Assembly (NCBI GenBank): GCA_945882315.1
Contig: CAMCWB010000029.1
Location: 1-45,044, forward strand
Direction: 5' to 3'
Source of the DNA: Bauldia litoralis
GTDB lineage: Bacteria; Pseudomonadota; Alphaproteobacteria; Rhizobiales; Kaistiaceae
Length of the DNA stretch: 45,044 nucleotides
Both the position numbers and the translations under genes were made by a program. Within the stretch, counting starts at the first letter, position 1, and each line of letters begins with the position of its first letter. Positions 34,063 to 43,469 of this stretch are shown here, in pieces. The notes under the pieces are model-generated. The model saw nothing but the letters and a program-made list of their open reading frames with translations. It did not search any database and had not been told where the DNA came from.

Positions 34063-35162
34063 GTAGCGGGGTTCGGTTTCAGTTTCGGCGCCAGCAGGAA
34101 AGCCAACGGCAGCGTGGCCAGCGCGACGATGGCGGTGGTCACGATCGCTCCGTTCGTGCCGATGTAGTCGCCCAGGATGCCGTAGAAGATCGGCGAAATG
34201 GCGCCGGAGCCGATGGCGCCGGTGTAAAAGATCGCGAAAGCCCGCTCGGTGCGGTCGGACGGGGCGAGTTCCGGCACCGTGCCGTAGAGCACGGAAGACG
34301 TGCCGTTGAGACAGACGCCCAGCAACGGCAGCAGCACGAAGCAGGCCTCCAGCGGCAGGACGAGCAGCACCAGGATGAGGGCGGCGGTGCCGCCTTCGGT
34401 GGCGACGACCGTCCAGAGCACGCCGATACGGTCGCCGAGCCAGCCGCAGACCGCCTTGCCGGCGGCGCCGCCGATGAAGGTCAGGGCGAGCGCCGTGCCG
34501 ACGGCCGGGAGCGAGGCGCCCTTCGCCTGCAGCAGGAAGGGCAGGAAGATCAGGAAGCCCATCCTGACGCCATTATCGAGGATGGCGATGGCGAAGAGCA
34601 GCGCGAAACCGCCGCGGCCGCCGCCGGAGGCGGCTTTCTTGCCGGATGGCGCTGCCCCGACGATGCGCGGCATCAGGAGCGCGATGGCGACAGCCGTGAC
34701 AATGCCGAGGGCCGCCAGCACGAAGAGCGAGGCGCGCCAGGAAATCGCGACGAGCAGGAAGGACATGGCGACCGGGATCGCCGCCTTGCCGAGATCGCCG
34801 GTGAAATTATAGATGCCGAGGGGCGCGCGGGAGCCCTTGCCATAGGCGCGGGCGACGGCCGCCGAGGCGATCGGGTGCTGCGTGCTGGAGCCGGCGCCGG
34901 CGATGACCAGGCCGACGCAAAGGCCGACAATGCCGCCCGAGCTTCCCGCCACCGCGTAGCCGATGCCGACGAGCGCCGTGCCGAGGACGAGGATGAGCTT
35001 GCCGCCGAAGCGTTCGGCGAGATGGCCGGCGAGAAGCTGGAGGAGCGCCATCGAGCCGGCATAGAGCGCGCGCAGAAGCGCCAGCACGGCATAGCCGAGC
35101 GCGAATTCCGCCTGCCAGACCGGCAGGAGCACGTAGATGACGTCGGTGAAGCCGTCATGCAT
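34059..35162 (-). CDS. MFS transporter, 12-TM type
   Basis: At least 367 residues with many hydrophobic segments (for example YVLLPVWQAEFALGYAVLALL, LLQLLAGHLAERFGGKLILV, FALLFAIAILDNGVRMGFLIF, GGAAGKAVCGWLGDRIG). The pattern is of the major facilitator superfamily, close to the fosmidomycin-resistance type, and the substrate is unknown. The usual family N-terminus (RRTLAVAGAAHA before MHDGFTD) is encoded in frame upstream of 35162, but I find no ATG, GTG or TTG for it before the hemolysin-like gene. The true start may be a rare codon or may be lost. Confidence 0.8.
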   Translation of the reverse strand: MHDGFTDVIYVLLPVWQAEFALGYAVLALLRALYAGSMALLQLLAGHLAERFGGKLILVLGTALVGIGYAVAGSSGGIVGLCVGLVIAGAGSSTQHPIASAAVARAYGKGSRAPLGIYNFTGDLGKAAIPVAMSFLLVAISWRASLFVLAALGIVTAVAIALLMPRIVGAAPSGKKAASGGGRGGFALLFAIAILDNGVRMGFLIFLPFLLQAKGASLPAVGTALALTFIGGAAGKAVCGWLGDRIGVLWTVVATEGGTAALILVLLVLPLEACFVLLPLLGVCLNGTSSVLYGTVPELAPSDRTERAFAIFYTGAIGSGAISPIFYGILGDYIGTNGAIVTTAIVALATLPLAFLLAPKLKPNPAT

Positions 35163-35248
35163 CGCGTGGGCGGCGCCGGCGACGGCGAGCGTCCGGCGCG
35201 GATTTTGCCGCGCTTCTTCGGAAGCCTCGGCGCCGGCGACCGCCAGGG

Positions 35249-36562
35249 TCAGGCCCTGACGCGTTCGAGCGGCGTGATGCGCAGCGCCGTGATGCGGTTG
35301 CGGTTCTTGCGCAGCACCTGGAAGCGGAAGCCGTAGAAGACGAAGGCCTGGCCGGGCTCGGGGATGATGCGCGCCTCATGGATGACGAGGCCGGCGATGG
35401 TCGTGGCCTCCTCGTCGGGCAGCGACCATTCCATGGCGCGGTTGATGTCGCGGATGGCGACCGAGCCGTCGACATTGACCGAGCCGTCGGGTTGCGGGCG
35501 GACGCCGGAAATCTCGACATCGTGCTCGTCGGCGATGTCGCCGATGATCTCCTCGATGATGTCTTCCAGCGTGATCAGGCCCTGGACCTCGCCATATTCG
35601 TCGACGACCAGCGCGAAATGGCTCTTGCGCTTGAGGAAGGCGTTGAGCTGGTCGTTGAGCGGCGTCGTGTCGGGCACGAACCACGGCTTGGTGGCGATGG
35701 TGCGGACGTCGATCTTGCTGGCGTCGCCGCCGGTTGCCTGGATGGCGCGGAGCAGGTCCTTGACGTGGAGGACGCCGACGATGTTCTCGGGCTCGCCTTC
35801 CCAGACCGGCAGGCGGGTATAGGGGCTGGCAAGCGCCTCCGAGATGATGCGGTCGGGCGCGTCGCCGACATTGAGGAGCCGCATGTTAGTGCGGTGGACC
35901 ATGATGTCCTCGACGCCGAGCTCGCCGAAACGGAAGACGTTGTGGATGAATTCGGCGTGGTGCTTCTGCATGTTGCCGTGCTCGGCCGAGACGTCGACGA
36001 GGCCTTCGATCTCGTCATAGGTGAGCACGTCCTGATGCGAGGCTTCCTTGACGCCGAGGAGGCGGAGGATGGAGCGCGACGCCTGGTTGAGGAGCCAGTT
36101 CAGCGGGTAGAAGACGATGAAGGAGATGTGGAGCGGCCAGGCGATCCACAGCGACACGGTCTCCGCCTCGCGGATCGCCAGCGTCTTCGGCACCTGCTCG
36201 CCGACGACGATGTGGAGCGAGGAGAAGACCAGGAAGCCGATCAGGAAGGCGGAGAGATGGATTGCCTGCTCGGGCAGGCCGAGCGGTATCAGAACCGGTT
36301 CGAGAAGTGCCGCGACGGTCGGCTCGCCGACCCATCCGAGGCCGAGCGAGGCCATGGTGATACCGAGCTGGCAGCAGGCGAGATAGGCCTCGATATTGAC
36401 GAGCAGACGCTGCGTCAGCGCCGCCCCGAAGCGACCGTCCGCCGCCATCGCATCCATCCGGAAGCTCTTGGTCTTGACCAGCGCAAATTCGGCAGCGACG
36501 TAGAAGCCGTTGGCCGCGAGCAGGAAGGCGGCGAGGAGCAGATTGAAGACGTTCTCGTTCAT
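35249..36562 (-). CDS. CNNM/HlyC-CorC family membrane protein
   Basis: A 437-residue protein with an N-terminal DUF21/CNNM transmembrane domain (about 1-200; LLLAAFLLAANGFYVAAEFAL, WIAWPLHISFIVFYPLNWLL), a CBS pair (about 215-345) and a C-terminal CorC_HlyC domain (about 355-435). Such proteins are linked to magnesium or cobalt export or resistance, and the hemolysin name is historical. The stop lies within the in-frame upstream region of the MFS gene. Confidence 0.9.
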   Translation of the reverse strand: MNENVFNLLLAAFLLAANGFYVAAEFALVKTKSFRMDAMAADGRFGAALTQRLLVNIEAYLACCQLGITMASLGLGWVGEPTVAALLEPVLIPLGLPEQAIHLSAFLIGFLVFSSLHIVVGEQVPKTLAIREAETVSLWIAWPLHISFIVFYPLNWLLNQASRSILRLLGVKEASHQDVLTYDEIEGLVDVSAEHGNMQKHHAEFIHNVFRFGELGVEDIMVHRTNMRLLNVGDAPDRIISEALASPYTRLPVWEGEPENIVGVLHVKDLLRAIQATGGDASKIDVRTIATKPWFVPDTTPLNDQLNAFLKRKSHFALVVDEYGEVQGLITLEDIIEEIIGDIADEHDVEISGVRPQPDGSVNVDGSVAIRDINRAMEWSLPDEEATTIAGLVIHEARIIPEPGQAFVFYGFRFQVLRKNRNRITALRITPLERVRA

Positions 36563-36636
36563 CAGGTCGCGGGCACCGGGTTAGGAATTGGCGATCATAG
36601 GACGGAAACCGGCGCGATGCCGGGAGAGGTCGCGGA

Positions 36637-37761
36637 TCACGACAATTTCTCGTTGAGAAAGGCCGTGACTTCGGAGGCCGGGACATCCTTGGCGACGAAG
36701 GTGTCGCCGATGTCGCGCGCCAGAATGAAGGTGAGCTTGCCGCGCGAGACCTTCTTGTCCTGCGCAATGTGGTGCAGGAGGGTCTGGGCATCCGGCAGGT
36801 CGCCCGGAATATCCTGGACACGGGTGGGCAGGCCGACCTCGGCCAGATGGGCGGCGACGCGCCGGGCATTGTCCGGCGATGTGAGATTCATCCGGGCCGA
36901 GAATTCGAGCGCCAGCACCATGCCGATCGACACCGCCTCGCCATGGACGAGACGGTCGGTGTAGCCGAGCGCGGTTTCCAGCGCGTGGCCGAAGGTGTGG
37001 CCGAAATTGAGGAGGGCGCGGCTGCCTTCATCGCGCTCGTCGGCGGCGACGGTCGCCGCCTTCGCCTCGCAGCTTCTGGCGATGGCGATCTCGCGCTCGG
37101 GCCAGCCGGCGGCGATGGCGCGCCAGTTCACTTCGAGCCAGTCGTAGAATTCGGCGTCGCCGAGGACACCGTATTTCACGACCTCGGCGTAGCCGGCGTT
37201 GAAATCGCGCGGCGGCAGCGTGTCGAGGATGCCGGCATCGGCAAGCACCAGCTCGGGCTGGTGGAAGAGGCCGACGAGATTCTTGCCGCGTTCGGTGTTG
37301 ATGCCGGTCTTGCCGCCGACCGAAGAATCGACCTGGGCGAGCAGCGTCGTCGGCAATTGGACGAAGCGCATGCCGCGCCGGATGATGCCGGCGGCGAAGC
37401 CCGAGAGGTCGCCGACGACGCCGCCGCCGAGCGCCAGGATGATGTCGCCCCGTTCGAGGCGCGCCGCGAGCACCGCGTCGACGACCTGTTCGAGGATGGT
37501 GAAGCTCTTGGAGGCTTCGCCGGCCGGGATGATCGCGGCGGAATGCTCGATGCCGACGGCGTCGAGGCTCTCCCCGAGTAGGCGGAGATGCAGCGCCGCG
37601 ACGGTCTCGTCGGTGATGATCGCGGCGCGGACGCCGGGCAGCCGGCTGGCGATCTCGGTGCCGGCAGTCTCGAGCAGGCCGCGACCGATCAGGATGTCAT
37701 AGGACCGTGATCCGAGATCGACCCGGACGGTGCGTGGCCTGGCTGTCTGGGGGGCGCTCAT
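36637..37761 (-). CDS. aroB: 3-Dehydroquinate synthase
   Basis: A 374-residue enzyme of the shikimate pathway, converting DAHP to 3-dehydroquinate with NAD and a divalent metal. Visible signatures: NAD-binding ALGGGVVGDLSGFAAG, substrate/metal KTGINTERGKNLVG, and LLNFGHTFGHALE with metal ligand histidines. The start is the ATG at 37761 (MSAPQTARPRTV); the frame is open further upstream inside aroK but that does not look like the family. It lies five bases after the aroK stop; the two form a classical aroK-aroB operon. Confidence 0.96.
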   Translation of the reverse strand: MSAPQTARPRTVRVDLGSRSYDILIGRGLLETAGTEIASRLPGVRAAIITDETVAALHLRLLGESLDAVGIEHSAAIIPAGEASKSFTILEQVVDAVLAARLERGDIILALGGGVVGDLSGFAAGIIRRGMRFVQLPTTLLAQVDSSVGGKTGINTERGKNLVGLFHQPELVLADAGILDTLPPRDFNAGYAEVVKYGVLGDAEFYDWLEVNWRAIAAGWPEREIAIARSCEAKAATVAADERDEGSRALLNFGHTFGHALETALGYTDRLVHGEAVSIGMVLALEFSARMNLTSPDNARRVAAHLAEVGLPTRVQDIPGDLPDAQTLLHHIAQDKKVSRGKLTFILARDIGDTFVAKDVPASEVTAFLNEKLS

Positions 37762-37765
37762 CGTC

Positions 37766-38374
37766 TCACGCGTCCGCCGGCGCCTGCTGGTCGAGATGAT
37801 CGGCGAGCGCAGCGAGGATGTCGTCGATGACCACGTCATGGGCGACGTCGCGCGACTGCACCTGGATCGTCGCCTCGGCGTAGAGCGGATAACGCTCGGC
37901 AATGAGCCGGTCCATCGTCGCTTCCGGATCGCCGGTCTTCAGCAGCGGCCGGTTCGAGCGGCGCTTGACGCGCGACATGAGCACGTCGCGGTCGGCCTTC
38001 AGCCAGATCGAGATGGCGCCGTCGTCCTGGATCGCCGCCCGGGTCTCGGCATTGACGAAGGCGCCGCCGCCGGTGGCGAGCACTTTCGGCTTGCCGTCGA
38101 GAAGGCGCTGGATGACGCGCCGCTCGCCGTCGCGGAAATAGGCCTCGCCGTGGCGGTCGAAAATCTCGCTGATGGTCTGGTTGGCGGCGCGCTCGATCTC
38201 GACGTCGGCGTCGACGAAGGGCATACCGAGGCGGTTGGCGAGGCGGCGGCCGATCGACGACTTGCCGGCCCCCATCATGCCGACCATGACAAGCGCCCGG
38301 CCCGACAGAAGGCGGCTTACCTTCGCTTCGAGCGGCTCCGCCCTGTCGGCGGCGGCGGGTTCGGACCTCGGCAT
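37766..38374 (-). CDS. aroK: Shikimate kinase
   Basis: From the ATG at 38374 (MPRSEPAAADRAE) it has 202 residues. Walker A GMMGAGKSSIG, DADVEIE and FRDGERRVIQ for substrate binding, LATGGGAF and the RPLL lid are all present. Phosphorylates shikimate with ATP. First in the aroK-aroB operon. The frame is open to 38491 but the extension is unlike shikimate kinases. Confidence 0.95.
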   Translation of the reverse strand: MPRSEPAAADRAEPLEAKVSRLLSGRALVMVGMMGAGKSSIGRRLANRLGMPFVDADVEIERAANQTISEIFDRHGEAYFRDGERRVIQRLLDGKPKVLATGGGAFVNAETRAAIQDDGAISIWLKADRDVLMSRVKRRSNRPLLKTGDPEATMDRLIAERYPLYAEATIQVQSRDVAHDVVIDDILAALADHLDQQAPADA

Positions 38375-38545
38375 CACGTCTCTTGCTTTCCTTATTGTGG
38401 CGAGGTTGAGCCGAAATGAGGCCGTCCTGTCAAGGCGAATGCCGGCCCGACTTGAAAGCGGCGCCGGCTTCGGTGAAAAAGGAAGCCGCAAGAATCTTTG
38501 CGGCCTGCCATCGGCCTCATGCGGCGCTGGCCATCGGGGACCGCC

Positions 38546-38695
38546 ATGCCTAGTCTCGTCCGATTCCTTGTGTTCTGCCTCATTCTGGCGGCGCTGGTCG
38601 GCGCGGTGATGTTCGCGCTTGCGACCTTTGTCGAACCGACGCCCAGCGAGACGACGATTCGCCTGGCGCCGGAAGATCTCCAGCCCAAGCCATGA
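38546..38695 (+). CDS. Small single-TM protein coupled to xerD
   Basis: A 49-residue protein, [20 protein letters not shown], then a second half ending [17 protein letters not shown]. One N-terminal membrane segment, polar periplasmic-looking tail. Its stop overlaps the xerD start (ATGA type), so the pair is translationally coupled. Similar small membrane proteins sit before xerD in related genomes as far as I recall. Function unknown. Confidence 0.75.
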   Translation: MPSLVRFLVFCLILAALVGAVMFALATFVEPTPSETTIRLAPEDLQPKP

Positions 38696-39645
38696 GCGAC
38701 CGGGCGCGGCGTGGCGCGGACGCAGCGCTGATCGAGGGCTTCCTCGAAATGATGAGCGCCGAGCGCGGCGCGGCGTCGAATACGCTCTCCTCCTACCGCC
38801 GCGACCTTGCCGACTATACGGCGTTCCTGTCGGCGCGCGGCAGCGACCCGGATCATGCCGGAGCCGAAACGATCCGCGATTATCTGGCCGATCTGGAGGA
38901 TCGGGGCTTCGCCGCGAGTTCGGCCTCGCGGCGCCTGTCGGCGCTTCGCCAGTTCCACCAATATCTCTTCAGCGAGGGCATCCGCGGCGACGATCCGAGC
39001 GGCATCATCGACGGCCCGCGCCGGCCGGTCCGGCTGCCGGGCGTGCTCAGCGAGAAGGACGTAGAGAAGCTCCTGGAGGCGGCAAATGCTGCCGTCGAAG
39101 CCTCCGGGATCAGCGACCGCGACCGGCTGCGGCGAGCCCGCATGCATACGCTGGTCGAGATGCTCTATGCGACCGGCCTGCGCGTCTCGGAGCTCGTCTC
39201 GCTGCCGACCGGGGCGTTGCGCGGCGAGGCGCGCTTCTTCACGGTGCGGGGCAAGGGCGGGCATGAACGCATGGTGCCGCTGACGGAGAAGGCGCGGCAG
39301 GCCGCCGCCCGCTATCTGGCGCTCCGCGCCGAAGCCGATACCGGCGGCGGACCGTGGCTCTTTCCGTCCTTCGGCGAGAGCGGTCACCTCACCCGCCAGG
39401 CCTTCGCGCGCGACCTGAAAGACCTTGCCGTATCGGTCGGCATCGCCGCGGCGAAAGTCTCGCCGCATGTGCTCCGCCATGCCTTCGCCAGCCATCTGCT
39501 GCAGAATGGCGCCGACCTCCGCGTCGTCCAGCAGCTTCTCGGCCATGCCGACATCTCGACGACGCAGATCTACACGCATGTCCTGGAAGAGCGGCTGCGG
39601 ACGCTCGTCACCGAGCATCACCCGCTCGCCAAGGAACGGGGCTAG
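38692..39645 (+). CDS. xerD: Site-specific tyrosine recombinase XerD
   Basis: A 317-residue protein with core-binding domain (about 10-100) and catalytic domain. Catalytic residues seen: Arg in ATGLRVSEL, Lys in [24 protein letters not shown], and [14 protein letters not shown] with the nucleophile Tyr. It acts at dif to resolve chromosome dimers. Chromosomal location beside accA and length mark it as the housekeeping enzyme, distinct from the island integrase at 1586-2815. Confidence 0.94.
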   Translation: MSDRARRGADAALIEGFLEMMSAERGAASNTLSSYRRDLADYTAFLSARGSDPDHAGAETIRDYLADLEDRGFAASSASRRLSALRQFHQYLFSEGIRGDDPSGIIDGPRRPVRLPGVLSEKDVEKLLEAANAAVEASGISDRDRLRRARMHTLVEMLYATGLRVSELVSLPTGALRGEARFFTVRGKGGHERMVPLTEKARQAAARYLALRAEADTGGGPWLFPSFGESGHLTRQAFARDLKDLAVSVGIAAAKVSPHVLRHAFASHLLQNGADLRVVQQLLGHADISTTQIYTHVLEERLRTLVTEHHPLAKERG

Positions 39646-39770
39646 GCCATCCCGCCCGCCTGCCGGGCCTTTCCGCATTCGCTTGACACCTACCGCCCTT
39701 GAGGCCAGTTTGCCGCCGCTTTGCGGGCGGGCCGCCCGCAGGAGCGTTTCATAGTCAGCGTTAGTGGCGG

Positions 39771-40724
39771 ATGCGCAGTTACCTCGATTTCGAAAAGCCG
39801 GTCGCGGACCTTCAGGGCAAGGTCCAGGAACTTCGCTCGCTTGAAAAAGAAGGCGAGGCCGTCGCCATCGGCGAGGAGATCGGCCGCCTCGAAACCAAGG
39901 CCGCGCAGGCGCTTGCCGAGATCTATGCCAAACTGACGCCCTGGCAGAAGACGCAGGTGGCGCGCCATCCCGACCGGCCGCATTTCCGCGACTATATCGG
40001 CCAGCTCATCGAGGACTTCACACCGCTTGCCGGCGACCGGAAATTCGCCGAGGACGCGGCGATCGTCGCCGGGCTCGGCTTCATGCAAGGCCGGCGGGTG
40101 GCGGTGATCGGCCATGAGAAGGGCAACGACACCGAAAGCCGGCTCAAGCATAATTTCGGCATGGCGCGGCCGGAGGGCTACCGGAAGGCCGTCCGCATCA
40201 TGGAACTCGCCAACCGCTTTTCCCTGCCGGTGGTGGCGCTTGTCGATACGGCCGGCGCATTTCCCGGCATCGACGCGGAAGAGCGCGGCCAGGCGGAAGC
40301 CATCGCCCGCTCGACCGAGGCCTGCCTCAATCTCGGCACGGCGAATGTCGCGGTGATCATCGGCGAGGGCGGCTCGGGCGGCGCCATCGCGCTCGCCACC
40401 GCCAACAAGGTGCTGATGCTGGAGCACTCGATCTACACCGTGATTTCGCCGGAAGGCGCCGCCTCGATCCTGTGGCGGGATTCGAGCCGGGCGCAGGACG
40501 CCGCCACCGGGATGAAGATCACGGCGGAAGACCTCGTCCGCTTCGGCGTTGTCGACAGGGTGATCGGCGAGCCGGTCGGCGGCGCCCACCGCGAACCGGA
40601 AGTCACCATCCGGGCGACCGGCGAGGCCATCGTCGAGGCGCTTGATTCGCTCGCCAACCTGCCGCCGGAGGAGATCAGGCGGCAGCGGCGTGAGAAGTAT
40701 CTTGCGATAGGCCGCCGGCTCTGA
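39771..40724 (+). CDS. accA: Acetyl-CoA carboxylase carboxyltransferase subunit alpha
   Basis: A 317-residue protein of typical length, with LDFEKPVADLQGKVQEL, then RPHFRDYI, IGHEKGNDTESRL and the active-site GEGGSGGAIALA and LEHSIYTVISPEGAASILW. It pairs with AccD to form malonyl-CoA in fatty acid synthesis. AccD is not in the window. Confidence 0.97.
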   Translation: MRSYLDFEKPVADLQGKVQELRSLEKEGEAVAIGEEIGRLETKAAQALAEIYAKLTPWQKTQVARHPDRPHFRDYIGQLIEDFTPLAGDRKFAEDAAIVAGLGFMQGRRVAVIGHEKGNDTESRLKHNFGMARPEGYRKAVRIMELANRFSLPVVALVDTAGAFPGIDAEERGQAEAIARSTEACLNLGTANVAVIIGEGGSGGAIALATANKVLMLEHSIYTVISPEGAASILWRDSSRAQDAATGMKITAEDLVRFGVVDRVIGEPVGGAHREPEVTIRATGEAIVEALDSLANLPPEEIRRQRREKYLAIGRRL

Positions 40725-40826
40725 CAATTTTCGGGCCGAATCGGTCGCCTTGCGATTGCCATAAGGGCCGGCCACAAGTCCCGGGCTTTCCCCTCCAAGC
40801 GGGGATTCGGCCGAACCGGCCGACAG

Positions 40827-42212
40827 ATGAGGGCAGTATTCTTGACGGGCCGACGCACAGCCAGCCGGACTCTGGGACATCTGACGTCGGGGGGACATCT
40901 GACGTCGGGAAACCTGACGTCCGGCATCTCCGCTTTCCTGCGTCGGGCCGTTTTCGTGTCGGTCGCGGGCCTGTTGCTCGCCGGCTGCCAGGAGTCCGCC
41001 GTTCCGAAGCAGCTTCGTCCGGTGCCGCCGTCGCTCGTCGAGAAGATGCAAAAGTCGAACATGACGGAGACCAGCTCGGTGCTCCTGCGCATCTTCAAGG
41101 AGACGTCGGAGCTGGAGGTCTGGAAGGAGCAGCGCGACGGCAAATACGCGCTCCTCAAGACCTATCATATCTGCCGCTGGTCGGGTGAGCTCGGGCCGAA
41201 GGTGGTCGAGGGCGACCGCCAGGCGCCGGAGGGCTTCTACACGGTCACGCCGACGCAGATGAACCCGAAGTCGAGCTACTATCTGTCCTTCAACATCGGC
41301 TATCCGAACGCCTTCGACCGTTCCTACGGGCGGACCGGCTCGCATCTCATGGTGCACGGTGCCTGCTCGTCGTCGGGCTGCTACTCGATGACCGACGAGG
41401 ATGCCGGCGAACTGTTCGCGCTCGCCCGCGACGCCTTCCGCGGCGGCCAGCGTTCCTTCCAGATCCAGGCCTTCCCCTTCCGCATGACGGCGGAAAACCT
41501 GGCCAAGCACCGCGACAGCAAGCATCTCGCCTTCTGGAAGAACCTCAAGGCCGGCTCCGACCATTTCGAGGTGTCGCGCAAGGCGCCGAAGGTCGACGTC
41601 TGCAACAAGACCTATGTGTTCGACGCCGATGCCGGCGGCCGGGACTTCTCTCCGGCCGGCGCCTGCCCGCGCTACGAGGTCGCCGAGGAGTTGAGGGTCG
41701 CCGTCGCTGCCAAGCAGGCGGCGGACGACGTTGCCTTCGATGCGGCGGTCGTCAAGATCTCCACCGATGCCAAGCAGGCTGAGGAAGACAAACGCATCGC
41801 CGAAGAGAAGCGCGTCGCCGAAGAGAAGCGCGCTGCCGACAAGGCTGCCGCCAAGGAAGCGCGCTCAGAAGAGCTTTCCAAGAAGCTCGGCGTGTTCGGC
41901 CGCCTGTTCGATCGCGACAAGGATGCACCGCAGTCGGCGGTTGCGGCGACGCCTGCGGCCGTCCCGGCGGCCGACGCCGCAGCGGCCCCGGTGGCGGCTT
42001 TCGCTCCGGCTGCGACGACGCCGGTGCCGCCGAAGAAGCCCGCCGCAGCCAAGCCTGCCACGGCGCCGGCACAGCCGGCGGCAACCGTCGTTCCGCCGGT
42101 ACCGGCGCCCATCGCCGAGACCGCGACGAAGCCGACCATCGCCCCGGAGATGACGCCGGAGATTCCCGAAGTCGGACGCTTCGTGAAGAAGGAATTCGAC
42201 TGGCCGGGCTAG
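40827..42212 (+). CDS. YkuD-family L,D-transpeptidase-like lipoprotein
   Basis: A 461-residue protein with lipobox LLAGC near residue 54, so it is probably membrane-anchored. The YkuD/L,D-transpeptidase (YafK-like) region ends in HLMVHGACSSSGCYSM, containing the H-x(14-17)-[ST]-[HKN]-G-C-x-R-like catalytic Cys region, here SSSGCYSM. A coiled, charged stretch follows (EEDKRIAEEKRVAEEKRAAD) and then a Pro/Ala-rich tail of about 120 residues. The start is uncertain: the 50 residues before the signal core contain a short repeat (HLTSGGHLTSGNLTSG). It probably modifies peptidoglycan or anchors envelope proteins. Confidence 0.85.
   Translation: MRAVFLTGRRTASRTLGHLTSGGHLTSGNLTSGISAFLRRAVFVSVAGLLLAGCQESAVPKQLRPVPPSLVEKMQKSNMTETSSVLLRIFKETSELEVWKEQRDGKYALLKTYHICRWSGELGPKVVEGDRQAPEGFYTVTPTQMNPKSSYYLSFNIGYPNAFDRSYGRTGSHLMVHGACSSSGCYSMTDEDAGELFALARDAFRGGQRSFQIQAFPFRMTAENLAKHRDSKHLAFWKNLKAGSDHFEVSRKAPKVDVCNKTYVFDADAGGRDFSPAGACPRYEVAEELRVAVAAKQAADDVAFDAAVVKISTDAKQAEEDKRIAEEKRVAEEKRAADKAAAKEARSEELSKKLGVFGRLFDRDKDAPQSAVAATPAAVPAADAAAAPVAAFAPAATTPVPPKKPAAAKPATAPAQPAATVVPPVPAPIAETATKPTIAPEMTPEIPEVGRFVKKEFDWPG
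40873..40919 (+). repeat. Short 18-bp tandem repeat near the YkuD start
   Basis: Seventeen bases, ggacatctgacgtcggg, occur at 40873-40889 and 40891-40907 with a period of 18, and a partial third copy (cctgacgtcc) follows. It gives HLTSGG, HLTSGN and LTSG in the translation. It lies just upstream of the signal peptide core, so it may be non-coding leader DNA if translation starts later. Confidence 0.6.
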
Positions 42213-42320
42213 AGATACCGGCCGGTTCCGTTCATTCCGCAACCGCGTGAAGACGACGTCTTCCCGGCCCGGGCCCTGTGGCGACAGGTGCTCTTAGGCG
42301 GTATCCCAAAGATTGCGGCG

Positions 42321-43289
42321 CTACCAATTGGACGGCATGTCGACGAAACCGACGGCTTCGCGGGGATAGGAAAGCAGCATCGCGACCTGCTCGTCCGAGG
42401 CGCGCCAGTTGTCGCGCAGCAGCGCCCTGTCGAAATCGCCGCGGAGGTCGCGACCGCGGACGACGTGGATGCCGAGGCGTTTCAGCGTCGGATATTCGTC
42501 GAAGACATAGGCCTTCCGCAGATGCGACGAAAGCGTCGCAATCGTGCTGGCGAATGTTCCCCGGCCGATGACGAGCCGCCGTGCGCTCAACACGACCCGC
42601 AAATCCTCCTCGAGACTTGCCGATTGGCAGACGACGTCGATCCCGTTGGCGTGCAGGCTTGTCTCGACAGCGTCGACACAGGGGTTGCCACGGTCCTCGG
42701 CCACGAGCCAGACCCTGCGTGGCCGCTCCCGCTCGATGGCGCCGAGATAATAGGAGAGAGGCGGTTGCCCATATTGGCGTGACCCGCCCCCGTCGCGGAA
42801 GACGTCGCCAGCGCGAAAATGAAGGACCAGATCCTCCGGGCCGACGCGGGGGTCGGCGGCGGCAATGAGGTTGCTCAGCATCGGCCGGATATAGTCGACG
42901 AGGAGCCGCGGCTCGTTGTGCAGCGCGCCGTAGAGGCGCAAGGGGGCGTGGGCGAAGAACAGGCCGTCAAGAGCCAGCGACCGGGCCGGTGCCTCGCCAC
43001 TCCACTCGATCCGCAGGCGTCCGAACTGGCTTCCCGTCAGCAAGGGATGCGGCGGCAGACTGATTACAGGGACACCGTAGCGCTCGGCCGCAAAGACGAC
43101 GTTGCGCAACTGGCGCACGGCGTTGCCGAATCGGAGCCATCTCGTGATGCGAATTTCTTCGAGCCGCGGCAGCAAAAGTTTTGCGCCGCTGTCGGGATTG
43201 AGCAGCCGGTAAAAAGTCTCGCCGGTATTTTTGTCGACCTGCGCCATGCGGCGGAGATCCCAAAAATAGCGAAGCGCCAGACGTCTCAT
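42321..43289 (-). CDS. Fucosyltransferase-like glycosyltransferase
   Basis: From the ATG at 43289 (after GAGGAGCG) 322 residues. LVLHFRAGDVFRDGGG matches the HxRxGD peptide of alpha-1,2/1,6- and O-fucosyltransferases; the N-terminal LRNVVFAAERYGVPVISLP fits their first helix, and VVLSARRLVIGRGTFAST resembles the SxFS/T nucleotide-sugar loop. No membrane segment. It stands alone between the YkuD gene and secA. The donor and acceptor are unknown, so only the fold class is proposed. Confidence 0.65.
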   Translation of the reverse strand: MRRLALRYFWDLRRMAQVDKNTGETFYRLLNPDSGAKLLLPRLEEIRITRWLRFGNAVRQLRNVVFAAERYGVPVISLPPHPLLTGSQFGRLRIEWSGEAPARSLALDGLFFAHAPLRLYGALHNEPRLLVDYIRPMLSNLIAAADPRVGPEDLVLHFRAGDVFRDGGGSRQYGQPPLSYYLGAIERERPRRVWLVAEDRGNPCVDAVETSLHANGIDVVCQSASLEEDLRVVLSARRLVIGRGTFASTIATLSSHLRKAYVFDEYPTLKRLGIHVVRGRDLRGDFDRALLRDNWRASDEQVAMLLSYPREAVGFVDMPSNW

Positions 43290-43469
43290 GACGCTCCTCG
43301 AAGCGTCTCGGATCGGGGGCGGTCCGGAAGAGAGACTGCTCATCGCATGATCTCGCGTCGATGTTCGGCTGTGGTTGACGACGCGTCAGGCGCCGCCACG
43401 ACATTGGCTGGCGCATATCGCGATATTCAGGAGACCCGGAAGCCCGACCGTTCGACGGCGACAGCCGGC

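Noticed and set aside
39690-41564. 624-codon minus-strand frame opposite accA and the YkuD gene
   Set aside because: Spans two certain genes and the intergenic gap on the other strand; no motif.
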